DNA of 64,000 nt from Nicotiana tabacum (taxonomy: Eukaryota > Streptophyta > Magnoliopsida > Solanales > Solanaceae), in contig NC_134101.1 of assembly GCF_000715075.1 (NCBI RefSeq), positions 149,705,084 through 149,769,083 on the forward strand, in the 5' to 3' direction. A model generated the notes under the pieces. The model did not search any database. It was not told the DNA's origin and saw nothing but the letters and a program-made list of their open reading frames with translations. A program made the position numbers and the translations under genes. How positions within the stretch are numbered: the stretch's first letter is position 1; each line of letters begins with the position of its first letter. Shown in pieces: positions 20,390 to 32,878 of this stretch.

Positions 20390-22798
20390 TGTAGACATGT
20401 GATTTTTGACCCTCCCCAAGATTTTTTATATTTTAGCACGTAAATATTTAATTTAGGCCTCATAAATCTATTTTAATTAATTTTGATTCTTTTACTTTAT
20501 TTTATTACAAGAAAATGAAAATTACAAAAAATAGTTTCATTAATGTGTTGTAATCATTTTTAATCTTGAAAAATACCAAAAAATAGTTTTGTTTTAACGG
20601 TCATCTTATTTTTAAATTATTTTTCTCAAGTAGGACTAATTAATAAATGAGATTGTATTTTAATCTCGTTCGCGTGGAAAGAATAAAATTTGGGTTCGAG
20701 CAACCCATTTTTAGGCCTACTTTTTGGACCTAGTCCATAATTACCAAACCCATAATTCCTAGTCCCATACCCGTAACCTAATTCCTACCCCGATATAATA
20801 GTACCTAACACCTAAATATACAATACACCCTAAGAGCCAATGCAAGAGAGAAGCTTCACAACAACAGCATTCCCAGCAAAAAAGCAACACCCTCTCTGAT
20901 TTTCATGAATACAAAAATACAGAGCTTTCCTTCTTCATTAAAGAGATCGGCCATAAACACCCCAAAACAACCCAAAATATCCATTAGAACTACTCTAAAT
21001 CTAGCCTGAAACAACCACCAAAAAACTCCTTTAAACTCCAGCAAAATCCAGCAGCTTTTTAGCTGCAAAAAACCACCAAAATCAGCCTCCAAAACAGACC
21101 CAGAACAGCCCAAAAACGAGCTGGAAATCTACCCCCGAACCAGCCCTCTTCTCAGTCCAAAAAATGACTTTGAAACAGCCCCAAACAACCACCCAAAATG
21201 CAGCAAAAGACCAGTTGCGAACAGCCCCAAAACCTAGCTCGAAACAGCCCCCAAAAGCCCCAAATTTCAGCCACAAATGACCCGAAAATCTCAGCCAAAA
21301 CCCAGTTCCAAAAGACCTCGAAACCGTCCCAAAACTAACCTCAAAAGTCACTTTCAATTACTATTGATTCTCTCTTCAGTCAAGGAGATCTAGCTATAAT
21401 CATTGTGAGGTTGCCGCTCGGGTTTCGATCTCGGATCAAGGTTATGTTCTCTGTTTCGTTGTTTACATCCGTTCGCTCACAGACTTATGAGGTTCTTATC
21501 TTGTCCTCTTTCTGATTAATGAGTTTTTGTGCCTCTCTTAGTTAAATAAAATAATGAAACTCATATTGATATATTCTAGTATGCTTACTTCAATGTTTGT
21601 TTTATTATAATTTCTTTTGACAGTAGTGTTTTTATAACTTGGTCTAGCATTGATTCTTTTTTTTCTCTTTTTTGTTAGTTCTGTTTACTCTATTATTTGT
21701 CATTTTATTTTATTGTTTAAACGCGTTGTTAATAGGGTATATGATTTCAAGTGTCACCAAGTTTTGAAATTGAAAACAGGATTTTCACATTTTAAGCTTA
21801 TTAGAAGCAATAACGTATTCAAGTTGGCCATGAGATTTAGGCTTGGTTTAATGAAAAGCATAAGTCATAGGAAAGATTGAATAATGGAATGATACTAGTA
21901 GTAACTTTAAGATTAAATTTGGACATTAAGTGTTCGGTTCTATTTGATGTTGCTTTGTAATTTGGCAACAGAAAGACTCATGTTGTTCTCTAGCCATCAT
22001 TATATATGATGTGTGGACTTTAAGAAGTTACTGGGATAAATAATAAAAGTTTGCCAGGCCCGTCATACTTTAATTCATAAACCAACACATCTTTCCATAA
22101 TTAATCCACCTTGCTCCTTTCATAATAAATTCCATAATTCTAGATTTGAACAAATAATTGCAAACCTTAGAAAAATTAATTCTCTTGAATATTCGTAGTT
22201 TGCTTTAGGCTCGATTTAGACTAGTATGATGATTATGTATATGTTTGTGTAACATAATTGCGAATTTAATTCTAAAAAGTAACTCGAGGGATGCGTTCGC
22301 GCAACTTCAACCAAGATTTTCTTAATAAAATAAACAAAGCGTTATTAATTGTAGACACGTTCGCGTGACATGATTTTTGATGCGCCAAAAGAAAAGAGTA
22401 TACGTACGCATTACTCAATTCTTTAATTACGAATAAATCAAGTGATTAAAAGCGGTAAAATGACAAATTCGCATAGATCCTAAAAATGAGTAGTTAAACA
22501 ATTTAAGCCAAGTAATAATCACTAAGCGACTGTGCTAGAACCACAGAACCTGTGAATGCCTAACATCTTCTTTCGGGTTAATAGAATTCCTTATCTAGAA
22601 TTTATGGTTCGCAGACTTCAAAAAGGAAAGTCGAAATTTCCTCGATTTGTGATTTAAAATAAACCGGTGACTTGGGACACCGTAAATTATTCCAAGTGGC
22701 GACTCTGATTAAATAAAATAATCCCATTTTGATTTATGTCACTTTAATTGGAAAAACTCCCTTATATCCCCTCGGGATAGTAAAAAGGAGGTATGACA
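20390..22798 (+). repeat. Element A 3' LTR (2409 bp)
   Basis: Starts TGTAGACATGTGATTTTTGA after the purine tract and ends GGAGGTATGACA. It is complete. Its right part matches 3028-4183, and its whole length matches the solo LTR at 29780-31880. The following bases (GTATG, 22799-22803) begin a Retand-like integrase, marking the right insertion boundary. The Gln/Pro-rich text near 20856-21357 is not conserved between copies and is not a gene. Confidence 0.9.
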
Positions 22799-23143
22799 GT
22801 ATGCTACCAAAGTGTCAAATGGCAAGGTTATCACCTCGAGCCTAGAATTATTGGGTGAAAGGCGGGAGGCCACCGTAGTCTGGTTAGCCGCCCAAAAGCA
22901 ATGAGTAGGGAGGTACTACAACTGAAGAGCCAACCTCCGACATTTTCAAGTTGGGGACTTGGTATTGAGAAAGGTAACACCACACACTAGGAATACAAAT
23001 GAAGGGAAACTAGGTCCGAATTGGGAAGACCGTATATAGTTGACGAAATAATCGGCAAAGGCTCGTATAAGCTCGAATCAAGAAATGGTGTACAACTACC
23101 GAACATTTAGAACATGGCACAATTAAAGCTGTACTACTGCTAA
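22799..23143 (+). pseudogene. Element F integrase C-terminus
   Basis: Frames include GRPYIVDEIIGKGSYKLES near 23022 and GVQLPNI, and end LKLYYC before TAA at 23141, the usual end of Retand-type integrases. Upstream are pieces like the connector (KSQPPTF, GDLV-like). Several stops and frameshifts are present. The start is truncated by the element A insertion. Confidence 0.7.
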
Positions 23144-24241
23144 GGTACAAACCCAATTTTTTTTATTTCGTTATATTATAGACTAACTTATGCAGGTACT
23201 CAGCCAAGGGCAAACGTGACTATTAGGACTGAAAGCACATATTGTACTCTTTTTCCCGAACTGATTCTGTTTCGAAGTGCATTTTTCAGCAAGGTTTCTA
23301 ATTTGGCAACAGTAAAATGTGCTACCTTAGTTTTGAAGACCGATCTTAAATCAGAATCGTTGATTGCTTGCACCGAGCCAACAGTATCTGAGCCCTCACA
23401 AGTTCGGCCTCAAGAACTAGAGTCCATTACCCCTAGGGTAAGATCCTTAGAAAGGGAAAATTTTATATGTTAAAAGCCAAGGCTTGATTATTAGGATTTG
23501 TTGGAAGGGTCAAAAAGTCATACGAACCGTGCCCATGTAGCCTACTCCAGCCACGGCACAAGGCTTATACGCCTCCGATTATGTAACTTCCATATAAAAC
23601 AATGAAAGGAAACTTTGCTTCCCTCATACTTTATTATTGCACATTTCGCATTTCACTTCATCGATGCTTCACAACAAATCCTAATACCTAAAGCCCATGG
23701 ATTAACCGACTCGGGGACTATCGATCGATAAAAAATCGGGCATCCCGGGTCATTGAATTTTGGAGGCACCTAGCCTACTAGGTAGTGCCCAAATACAAAA
23801 GGCTATGACCACCCTAAAATGGCTTGGAGAGTCCAAAATTTGTATTCAGAAAGTAAGGCCCTTACATATAATTAAAACCTATTAAAAGGTTACTCTCGGC
23901 AGCAAACACATCGTCGTATACAACTTAAGCATCTTAAAGGCCTTGAATTTTATCGAAATATCGAAACCGCGAGTAATCCGGAGTTGCCATTGAATCAGTA
24001 TCCATTTAGGCCTCCGAAGAATGGATGCCTCGTATTATGTTCGATTCTATGCTAAGGCATTAAGAACGATGCACAAACAAAAGATTGTAAATAGATGCTG
24101 AAAAGTAAGAACATGGTATTGCCAAAGGAAAAATTTTGTACATTTCAAAAAATATTTACAAAGGCACGATAAAATGGCCTCAAAATAAGCAAGAAAGAAA
24201 ATATAAAAGGGAAAGCCAAAAATAAACTGAGGCACCTACGC
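23144..24241 (+). other. Element F spacer between pol and antisense gene
   Basis: Non-coding and without clear repeats. It has a short purine tract and sequence resembling other Retand 3' regions. No gene is recognised on either strand. Confidence 0.5.
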
Positions 24242-25089
24242 CTAATCTTCGCTGAGGCTTGACTCAGTAACTGAACCTTCGGAACCAACAGAGCCTTCGG
24301 GGCCTTCGGGATCATATAGTTCCTTTGCCTTGGCCTCGAGCCTCTTGGCTTATACGTTCTCAGCGGACAGATCAAACCCTTAGGCGTTAATTTTCTCGAG
24401 GATCTCCCTTCGAGATAGCCGCTTTACATACTCGGTCTTTGTCTTTAAACGGGCTCGACCACCTCCACATTTGCTTTATACTGAGCCAGCATTTCTTCAA
24501 CCTCGGAGGAATCAATTGAAATTGCCTCTAATTTGGACTTCAGCGCAGTATATTCCTGGCCAAGGGCATCTTGTTCTGAGGCGGCTAAAGCCAGTTGCTC
24601 CCGGAGCTTGTCATTTAGCTGCGACCACTTGTCGGTTTTGTCCTTTGCCACCCAGAGCTGGTCCTTGACCAATGACTGTTCCTCTTTTGTGGCATCCTTT
24701 TCCGAAGCCAACATGTCCATTCTACCTTTCATTGCATCTATTGTGGTCTTGACCTTATCCATCTCGGCCTGAAGCTGGTCAATCAAGTCTATCTTCTCTT
24801 GGACCTGTGAAGTTGCACCGTTAGTCACCACAAGTAGATTCTCGTTTTTAGCCTCAAAGATATTTACCTTTTCGACTAGTTCGGCATGATCCCATTTCTT
24901 GAACGAGGCCTCCTTCTTTGCCTTTTCCAGCTCAGCTCAAAGAATCTGGAGGTCCTTGAAAGCCCCGTCTTGTTGTTCACTAAGAGCTCTGTACATGTCC
25001 TTCTTCCAGAATTGCTCTTTGAGCTCGAACTCGAGCTGGTTGATTTCCAAGAGGGATCGAAGGAAGGTTTCATGATGAAGCACCGAAGT

Positions 25090-25165
25090 CTGAAAAATAA
25101 TGAGGTCGTTAGAACATGCTAAAACTAAGCAAATTTGGAAAGGATACAAAGAATATACGTCTTAC
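25090..25165 (-). other. Probable spliceosomal intron in the antisense gene (76 bp)
   Basis: Donor TAG|GTAAGA and acceptor ATTATTTTTCAG|ACTTCGG. It is AT-rich with a T-run before the acceptor. Exons on both sides are open apart from the stop formed by the last exon codon. Confidence 0.7.
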
Positions 25166-25979
25166 CTAGTTCATTGCTTGTTGCACCTTATTTAAAAGGC
25201 TCGATGTACCTACTTCGTTCATCTTCGCTTGGATCTCCTCGGCCACCAGAAAACAAAGGTAGTTGGCCACACCCACCAGAGCAGGCAGTGCCCGGGCATC
25301 CACCGGGATACTAAGAATGACCGTTCTATTGGAACTCAAATTCGGCTCGCCCGCTCCGAATGGAACATCCTTTTTTGGGACCTCCAGGTTGCCAAGCCCG
25401 GAGTAGTCCTCCAACTCTCATGTCTATGCCATCGAAGAACATGTTGTGGGCATCATCCGATCTAGTGTCGTCTCGCTTGATTTCTCTTTATTGGCCTGAG
25501 CCTCTTCGAACATGGACTCTGTGTGGGACGTCATCTCCGTGATGTCAATGACACCGGCTACTTCTTTCGGGGCCGAAGCGGCTTCTCGGGAGGCTATGGC
25601 CTCTGATCCTTCTTTTGGTTCCCAAGCTAGAGGGGAATCGACCCCTCGGCCATCTTTCTCGGTCGTTGCCCGCACTCCCTCGTCGATGGTCGACTCATGA
25701 GCAATGAACTCATGGTCGTCATCCTCAGGGTAATCCCTAAGCCAAAAGAGGGAATTAAGGCCTGGTACCCTAGCTTTGGTGTTCTTTTTGTTGCTTTTTC
25801 GAATCCAGGCAGCAACCCTTTTATTCTTCACCTTGGTGTCTAAGGAGCTAGAGGATTTCCGTTTTCTCTTTTTATCCTCCTTCGCGGCAGCTATGGGCTG
25901 TCCCGAAGTAAAGGGTTCTGCAAGCGAGGATAGGACCTCGTCCCCATCCAATGGCTGAAGCTCGGTGGTCTTGGGAAAG

Positions 25980-26054
25980 CTAGTGAAAGGGAAAAAGACT
26001 TAGCAAATATAAAAGTTAAGTATGTAAATATAATTATTCGGGCAGGAGACTCAC
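25980..26054 (-). other. Probable spliceosomal intron in the antisense gene (75 bp)
   Basis: Donor CACG|GTGAGT and acceptor TTTCACTAG|CTTT with an AT-rich inside. Splicing joins the two homologous coding parts, but the joined frame is off by one base in this copy, so a 1-bp deletion at the acceptor exon is likely. Confidence 0.6.
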
Positions 26055-29036
26055 CGTGGGAACGAGCCTCCGACTTTCCCCTCGAGAGCTTGCGCCATTC
26101 ACGCTGGAAGTAAGGAATTTGTTTATAAATCCCCTCGATCCACTCATTGAGGTGGGGGACTGCATTGGGGACTTGGGCGACTACTGAACGACGGTAGACA
26201 CATGCACTTAGAAAAAAAACAAAAGGAAATAACAAGCACTCAAGAAGGAGAAGACTTACTGGATGAGTTCCACGTTTCACGGAATGGTAGAAATTTATGG
26301 GGAATGAGGTCTTTGGTTTTCACCCAAAGGAACCTCTCCTTCCAACCTCGATCTCAATTTTCATCGATACTCGAGAATAGAGCCTTAGTTGCTCGACGAA
26401 CGAGCTTGATAAGCCCCCTTGGAAGATTCAAGGACTGTAGAGACAAAGCAGGTTGTTGAGGGTGAGCCTTGGCGCTACGGTGTTGTTACAAAGTGTGGAG
26501 GAGGATTACGATCCTCTAAAAGGATGGATGAATCCGCCCGAGCAGACCTCGTACCTTTTGCAGAAGCCGAGGATTATGGGGTCCACCGGGGCGAGCGTGA
26601 AAGGGTAAGTATAACCACGTACGTAGTAATGTCCTCATTAGACCCGGGAACGACCACCTCCTTGCCCTTCCAATTGTAGTCCACTCGGACTGTGGGGAGT
26701 ATGTTAATACACATTTTTTCCCTCATATTTTTCAAAATAGTGCACATGCATCATCAATTGATTTACAAGTATGCACAAGTATTTTTCATAATTTTCCATA
26801 GTTTTTAAAAGCTTTAAATCAATTTATTTCTGCATTTTATTATATAAATATCCAATAATTATCCTTCATATTATTTTTATGATGATTTAATCATCTAAAT
26901 TTATCATTTGTACTAAAATAATATTTAAATATTTTTCAGTGCATATTTATAATCACATTTGCAATTTTAAGGCTAAATTGCATATTTTACAATAATAGCC
27001 CATATGTACCTATGATTATATTATTTATGCAAAATATAACTTCTTATATTTTTATAGTATTACATAATTATTTAAAATCTTTGTGTACAAATAATATTTT
27101 TGTTATTTATTAAAATTGGGTATTTAAAATCTAGCCCTAATTCTATAATTAATTTTGGACCTATGCTACCCAAACATAACCCAATTACCCAAGCCCAATA
27201 CATCTGACCCAATTACCCTTACCCATTCAATTAAACCCAACCCAGTCTACTCAAATCCCAACCGTTGATAAAGAATGATCAAGGGCTTACAAACAATTAC
27301 CTCCTTTCCTTATATCTCCACCCCAAACCCTATCCCTTATTTTCTTAATCTCGCCACCTCTGTTTCCCCCCTCTAATTAACCCTAATTCTGCCACCTCAC
27401 TAAATTCCCCATAATCTCATTCCTAATGGGATTCTTTCCCCATTCACCGACCATTTCGAGATATTTTCCATATTTGGTGCTATTTTATGAAATAACTTAA
27501 GTACTTGCCTAAACATGATAAGTACCCCACTTTGATTCTGTCCAAATCTATATTTACCTCTTGAATCTGCACGATCTTGAATCCAAATGCGTTATTTTGT
27601 ACCGATTCTCTTGTATCTCGCTGATTCGTACTTAACCCTAAAGGTTATGGTTTCATATTCTCTTTTGATTTGAACCTAAGCTGGTTCAAACTTTTATTTT
27701 TAGCATTATTCTGTCTCTATTCACTCTATTACCTGTTAATTAACCTATTTTTGTCGATTTCTTTTACTTACCCAAATTAGGGTTTCGGATCTCCTTCAAT
27801 TGAACCAAATCTGGTTCAATTCTATGTTTCTTTTTGAATAATCTCCTATCTTTGTCTATTTTTATGCTAATATGTGATTCTTGTCTTTATTTTCAGCCGA
27901 TTTTGTGGTTTACCTAAATTTAGTTTTTCATACCCTTTTACTTGAACTAAATCCGGTTCAATGCTGTGTTTCTTTTTGAATAATTCCCTGTCTATGTTTA
28001 TTATATGCATTATGTGATTCTTTGTCTTATTTTATACTGATTTTGCGTATCTTCACCTAAAATTTAGGGTTTTAATTTTACTGATTTAAGTACTTGCCTT
28101 TTGGTATATAAATTAGCTATGTTATGTTCTAATTTCAGAACTATTTAAACTTCTCCCAACTCCCCTTTGAAAGTCTAGAAGTTTTGAGTTCGAAAATCTT
28201 TTCACTACTATACAAAAGTTGCGTGCTTCTACTCTCTCTTGAATAATTTTGTTCTGTGTTTTGATTCCTGGCCGGCTGAAAGCCAAGGCCAGAAATCCCT
28301 AAGTTCTTGCTTTTGTCTAGTGATATTCATTGCACTGTTGGATTCCTTTATTTCCTGTTTCATCTCAATTGGCGAGTTATTAGACCCTCTGCCATTTCAT
28401 TATGATTGTTCACTCAACGTGTTACTTCAACTAATCTATGCTAGCCTAATGTTATTATATTGTGGTTTGAAACATGATTAAATTTATGTTGGGTTTATTA
28501 ATCATTTCTGCTTAAATTCTGTGTTATTGAGGACTATCTCTTGAAGCTAAGTCTGTTATGACCCTACTTTGAACATGTGTTTATTTCCTCTTGTGGGCCA
28601 ATGAACTATGTATAGATGTATGCATTAATAAGATTACAAGTTTGTTTCTGTTACAATATGGCTTGTTTAACTTTGTTCTTAACATATTATGACACTTCTA
28701 GTAACTGCCTTAATTAGTTTTTTAACTTGTCCTAATTTGTTGCTAACTAACGTGATTCCTTCTTATGATACTAGTTTTTTCACTTAGTCTAATCTAGATC
28801 TTTTGTTATCACTATGAATCTACCTATGAACTTGCCTTGTTATCATGTGATTAATTCCTAAAACTTGACCAAGTTTGCCAAAGTTCAAGCATGTATACTA
28901 CTTGTTTGGGTACATGTGTTATGTCCCTTCAGTGAAATTCTTTGACTAACTGTTATTCCTTTACTATCTGGACTTTCTGAATCCTCATTCTTAGCCGACT
29001 GAAAGCCAAGGCCATTTAGGTTCTGCCCTTGACCTC

Positions 29037-29210
29037 CATAGTGTGAGCACTGCTTAGGGTTCATGGAGACCCTTGTGAACTCTGACATGCTAGGACTTGG
29101 TCCCTAGTCTTCTCTCTGAACTGTTTCTGATCAATCTCCCTAGTGTGAGCATCGCCCTGGGTTCTTGAAGCTCTTGGGAACTCTGACACACTAGGGACTT
29201 GGGTTTTGTA
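29037..29210 (+). repeat. ~100-bp tandem duplication in the element B LTR
   Basis: Two copies of 'TAGTGTGAGCA(C/T)(T/C)GC...GGGTTC...GAACTCTGACA...CTAGG...ACTTGG', beginning near 29039 and 29139. Confidence 0.65.
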
Positions 29211-29459
29211 TGCTCATCTTTGATATATGGGTGAATCACTCAACAATTGGTTATGTTGTATGAACATGGGTTTTGGGGATATTGTGAGTTGAAGGCCTGG
29301 TCTGTCCAGGTGTATTTGGGCCTACTGTAGGCTCCCTATAGTTTACTCACTTTGTAATTCATTACCTTAAATTCTGGTTTGTAATTAATTTTTTTTTGTA
29401 ATAACAATTCTGGGGTATTATAAAATTGGGAAGGGTTTCTTATTTTGCAATAAAAGTTG

Positions 29460-29720
29460 GGTAGAAATCCTGCCTATAGGTCCAACAATATGTTATTATA
29501 AGTAATGTGTTAGAAATCCTACCTATAGGTCTAACAATGTGCTATTATATGTGATGTGTTAGAAACCATCCCTTTAGACTTAATGCTTTGTTCTGTTATG
29601 TTTTGCTTTGCTAGAAACCATGCCTATAGGAAATGGTGTGATCTAATATGTGTGTAAAATGCCTGTTTACATACTGTTCTGTTCAAGTTTTAGAGATCAT
29701 GCCTATAGGATCTAAAACTA
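29460..29720 (+). repeat. Repeated 'AGAAATC(C/A)TGCCTATAGG' boxes
   Basis: At least five spaced copies near 29464, 29512, 29559, 29618 and 29693, built around the palindrome CCTATAGG. The same box forms the 48-bp repeats in the element C LTR (50076-50309). Confidence 0.65.
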
Positions 29721-29779
29721 GACTAAATTATAGAATGCACGCCTGAATCTGTTTAATCGTTATTTCTGCCCGCTTACAT

Positions 29780-31880
29780 TGTAGACATGTGATTTTTGAC
29801 CCTCCCCGTGATTTTTCATATTTTAGTATGTAAATGTTTAGTTTAGGCCTAATATTGTTATTTCAATTAGTTTTGATTCTTTTACTTTATTTGGTCACAA
29901 AAATAAAAATTACAAAAAAAAATATTTTAGTTTATGTATCTTTCATAAATTTAAATAAAAATATACAAAAATAGTACCTTATTTTTATTTTTATATAATC
30001 TTGAAAACAAAAAAATAGTTTCATGTGTTAATATAGTTTAGTTTAATCAATTAGAATTAGTTTTGTATTTTTATATTATAAATTGTATATAATTTTAAAA
30101 GGAGGAATTAGTTTTGGGTTAGTTATCACGTCTTTATGAATTTTATAGTTTTTTTTAGTTTTTGGCCCAATTTTAAGGTCAAATAATACCAAACTCATAC
30201 CAGCTTAACCTAAAAATATTTCTATATAACTAAAAACAGCCTAGAAATCCTTAGACTCTACATATACAGACAGAATCCGCCATTTTGGACCTTAGGAGAC
30301 CCCCTGAACGTCATCTCCCTCGACGCACCCCATCTCTGAAAGCACCCTTGAATTTCCAACGAGCCCACCCTAGCGAGAACCAGCTTCAGCCGCAAGACAC
30401 ACATACACACACAAGGGACGAAAATAATAGGGCTAGGAAAAGGGACCGAAACAGAGAGAGACGAGTGGAATGAGAGCATAAGAGCCGAGTCTGAATCTGA
30501 TCGGAAAAAAAGAAGCTCCGGCGACCTCCATAAATGTCGGCGATGCCATTTTTGGACTCCATTAAAACAGCAGCCATCAAGCTCTTAAACCTAGTCCCCC
30601 CCCCCCCCCCCAGCTTAAAACCACCCAAAAACACCATGTAACTAACCACCGATTTGTTGTTCTAAACCAGTCGAGGAACACCCCTTAAACCACTGCAAAA
30701 CTCGTCGAGTCAGGGAGGCCTTCATTTGAAATCTGTTCGTCGTTTCCGTCGTCCAAGGTCCCGGTCTAAAATTTTGGCTTATGAAAAGGTTCGATATTGA
30801 ATTCTTGCTCGTCATTCAACTTATGATTTTATTCTGGTTGCATTTGATCAATTTTAAATTGTTCTTTCTAAATCAGAATTTGTTACTGTCTTTGTCATGA
30901 AGCAGATATTGGATAAGTTGAGTTTAATGCCATTTTGCTAGTCTTTTGGGCAATTGAAATGTAGATGATAATGGTTGAGTCGCTAGTTTCCCTTTTATTA
31001 ATAGAGTGCCTATATGTATATTTTACTTGATACTTCTTGCTTTGTTTTGGAATCTATTTGAAGAAATTGATCCTTAATTATAATTCTTAGATGATTTGAA
31101 TACTTTGATATCTCTAGGATACTTGTTGGCAGTGGTTGGTTGGTTGAATTTCATACAACTGTTGTTCATGAATAGTTCATGGGTTTCGACCCCGAGAAAC
31201 GACAATTGCATTTGACCTTAAAATAAGAGTTAGAGCTTATAGCAGAGGAAGATAGTATGAAATAAAACGCATTCAATTTGCGAGGATTGACAACTTTAGT
31301 ATATACTTACGTAAGCTATCCCACCTCTCCATAATTAATTTATTTTATTTCTTCCATACTTTCCATAAACTATGGCCTTTCCGATAATCTCAAAGTTTAG
31401 GAAGAATAATAAACACCGTTGAAAGCTTTAGGCGCGTTTAATATAACATCGTGGTTGTGTACTCGTTCGCATGACATGATTTTTGACGCGCCAAAAAAAT
31501 GGGTACACGTGCGCGTGACCCGTTTCAAGATAGTTGCTTAATTAAAAAAGGCAAATACACATAGGTTCTAAAATGAGTAATTAGACAATTTGATTAAGCC
31601 AAGTATGATCAAAGCGACCGTGCTAGAACCACGGAACTCAAGAATGCCTAACACCTTCTCTCGGGTTAACAGAATTCCTTACCCGGATTTCTGTGTTCGC
31701 ACACCGTAAATAGAGTTAAACTTCATCGATTCGGGATTTTAAACCGGTGACTTGAGACACCATAAATTATCCCAAGTGACGACTCTGAATTTTTAAATAA
31801 ATAATCCTGTTTCGATTGTCACTTAAATTGGAAAAAACTCCCGTATACCCCTTTCAGGGTGGTAAAAAGGAGGTGTTACA
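29780..31880 (+). repeat. Solo LTR of the element A family (2101 bp) inside the element B LTR
   Basis: Starts TGTAGACATGTGATTTTTGA as at 20390 and ends GGAGGTGTTACA as at 4183/22798. It is flanked by TACAT (29775-29779) and TACAC (31881-31885), a 5-bp duplication with one mismatch. No internal region is present, so it arose by recombination between the two LTRs of an inserted element. It contains a run of 16 C (30596-30611). Confidence 0.9.
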
Positions 31881-32860
31881 TACACTATGCTATTACCCTC
31901 ACTAGAAAACATGCCTATAAGATTCAAACAAATAATTTTGGATCTGTTTCTGTGACCTCCCACTATCTACTATTGCATAAAGCACCTAGATAATATGTTG
32001 ATATGCTTAATTGTATTATGCTAAAATCAGAAGGCAAACCTATGTATGTGCTACTTATCACATTAAGAAACCGATTGTGTACATAATTGGTTGTTCGGTC
32101 ATTCAACATCACATAGATATCCTGCATGTAGGATTCTGAAATTAATAAAAAATTTCAGTGTTAACCAATTTGGCGTGCATTTGATGTCTAAATGAGGACA
32201 CTAACTTGAGACTATACTTGTTTCTATTTGAAAGTCCTAACTATTTTGTCTATCACTTATTTTCCCTTTTTGAGCAATCTAAGTTAAGGTCTAGAACCAC
32301 CCTGAAATAGAGGTCCAAATGCCATCTGAACCATAGGGATGGGATGGGTAGTGTACTCATAAGGCACGATTTAGAATCAACTAGTGCGCTTTAGGTAAAA
32401 ACTTAAAGATAGTAATCGGGTAGCAGGAGATGATAGTCTGTGCCCACTGAATAATACGAGTAACACCCCATGTCGAGGGAGTTACGAAGTATTATTTATG
32501 TTGCACGGGGTGATCCTTTAGGATAAAAAACTTAGGACCCCCCTCCATTTTTTATTTAAATAAATCATTTATTTCATTTGTCCAAATTGCTTCCTTTCCC
32601 TTAGACTAATTCATATAATTGAGTTTGGCCGGGACCCGCAATTATGGATCTCGAAGAGTGCCTAACACCTTCTCTTTGAGGTAATTTCAAGCCCTTACCC
32701 GATCTTTAGTGATGTAAACTAGTCAAACAGATTTATTTGCAAATAGGTGCCCTAACTCACCTTAATTCGTTAGGTGACAACTCTCTCTTTTAAAACCCTT
32801 CCTTAAAAGAGTTGTCACGTGTCGAAATCCGATTTCGCTAGAAAAAGGGGCGCGACAGCA

Positions 32861-32878
32861 TGCTGACTCTGCTGGGGA
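32861..32878 (+). promoter_or_regulatory. Element B primer-binding site
   Basis: TGCTGACTCTGCTGGGGA, three bases after the LTR end. It is the Ogre-type site as in element A (TGGCGACTC...), with two changes near its start. Confidence 0.65.

Larger units (their letters stand above)
3028..22798 (+). mobile_element. Element A: Ogre-like Ty3-gypsy retrotransposon lacking most of pol
   Basis: Bounded by related LTRs: 3028-4183 matches 21637-22798 throughout. A primer-binding site follows the first and a purine tract (AAAGAGGGGCAG) precedes the second. Order inside: long leader, gag (split by element H), a short pol N-terminus fused to an integrase C-terminus, and a long repeat-rich 3' UTR. The rest of the 5' LTR lies left of the copia insertion, outside the window. 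Long LTRs, a TGGCGACTC-type PBS and the gag type place it in the Tat/Ogre lineage. It has no RT or integrase core, so it is non-autonomous. Its right flank is a Retand-like integrase, into which it inserted. Confidence 0.85.
22799..26701 (+). mobile_element. Element F: Retand-like Ty3-gypsy fragment (integrase end, 3' UTR, antisense gene)
   Basis: The integrase C-terminus reads on +, followed by a spacer and a spliced-looking gene on - (24242-26701). This order, pol followed by an antisense ORF before the 3' LTR, is known in the Tat lineage (Retand/Grande type). The left side was cut by element A and the right side by element B inside the antisense gene. No LTR of F is visible. Confidence 0.75.
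24242..26701 (-). pseudogene. Antisense gene of element F, multi-exon, 5' end cut off
   Basis: Reads right to left. The N-terminal part (26690-26060) contains VDYNWKGKEVVVPGSNED near 26685, EDRNPPPHFVTTP and AVPHLNEWIEGIYKQIPYFQ near 26165, the putative plant transposon protein type. A middle part (25951-25424) is rich in Lys/Ser then Glu. The C-terminal half (25149-24445) is a long coiled coil with heptads (KIDLIDQLQAEMDKVKTTID). Intron-like gaps occur at 25980-26054 and 25090-25165. Stops: TAG exactly at an exon end (25166-25168) and TGA near 24936, both explicable as C-to-T changes; the frame shifts near the C-terminus. Function unknown. Element B removed the start. Confidence 0.75.
26702..32857 (+). 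repeat. Element B 5' LTR (about 4.05 kb without the nested solo LTR)
   Basis: Starts TGTTAATACACATTTTTTCC and ends AAAGGGGCGCGACA. The element C LTR on - starts TGTTGATACTCATTTTTCCC and ends GGGGGTGCGACA. It was inserted in the antisense gene of F (left flank GAGTA). It contains 'CTGAAAGCCAAGGCC' copies at about 28277 and 28999, a ~100-bp tandem duplication (29037-29210) and repeated CCTATAGG boxes (29460-29720). Confidence 0.82.

Noticed and set aside
20856..21357. Minus-strand Gly/Phe-rich proteins
   Set aside because: Located inside an LTR; not preserved in the solo LTR copy (29780-31880).
30596..30611. Run of 16 C as a regulatory element
   Set aside because: A homopolymer of this length is more likely slippage or a sequencing/assembly length error; no supporting context.
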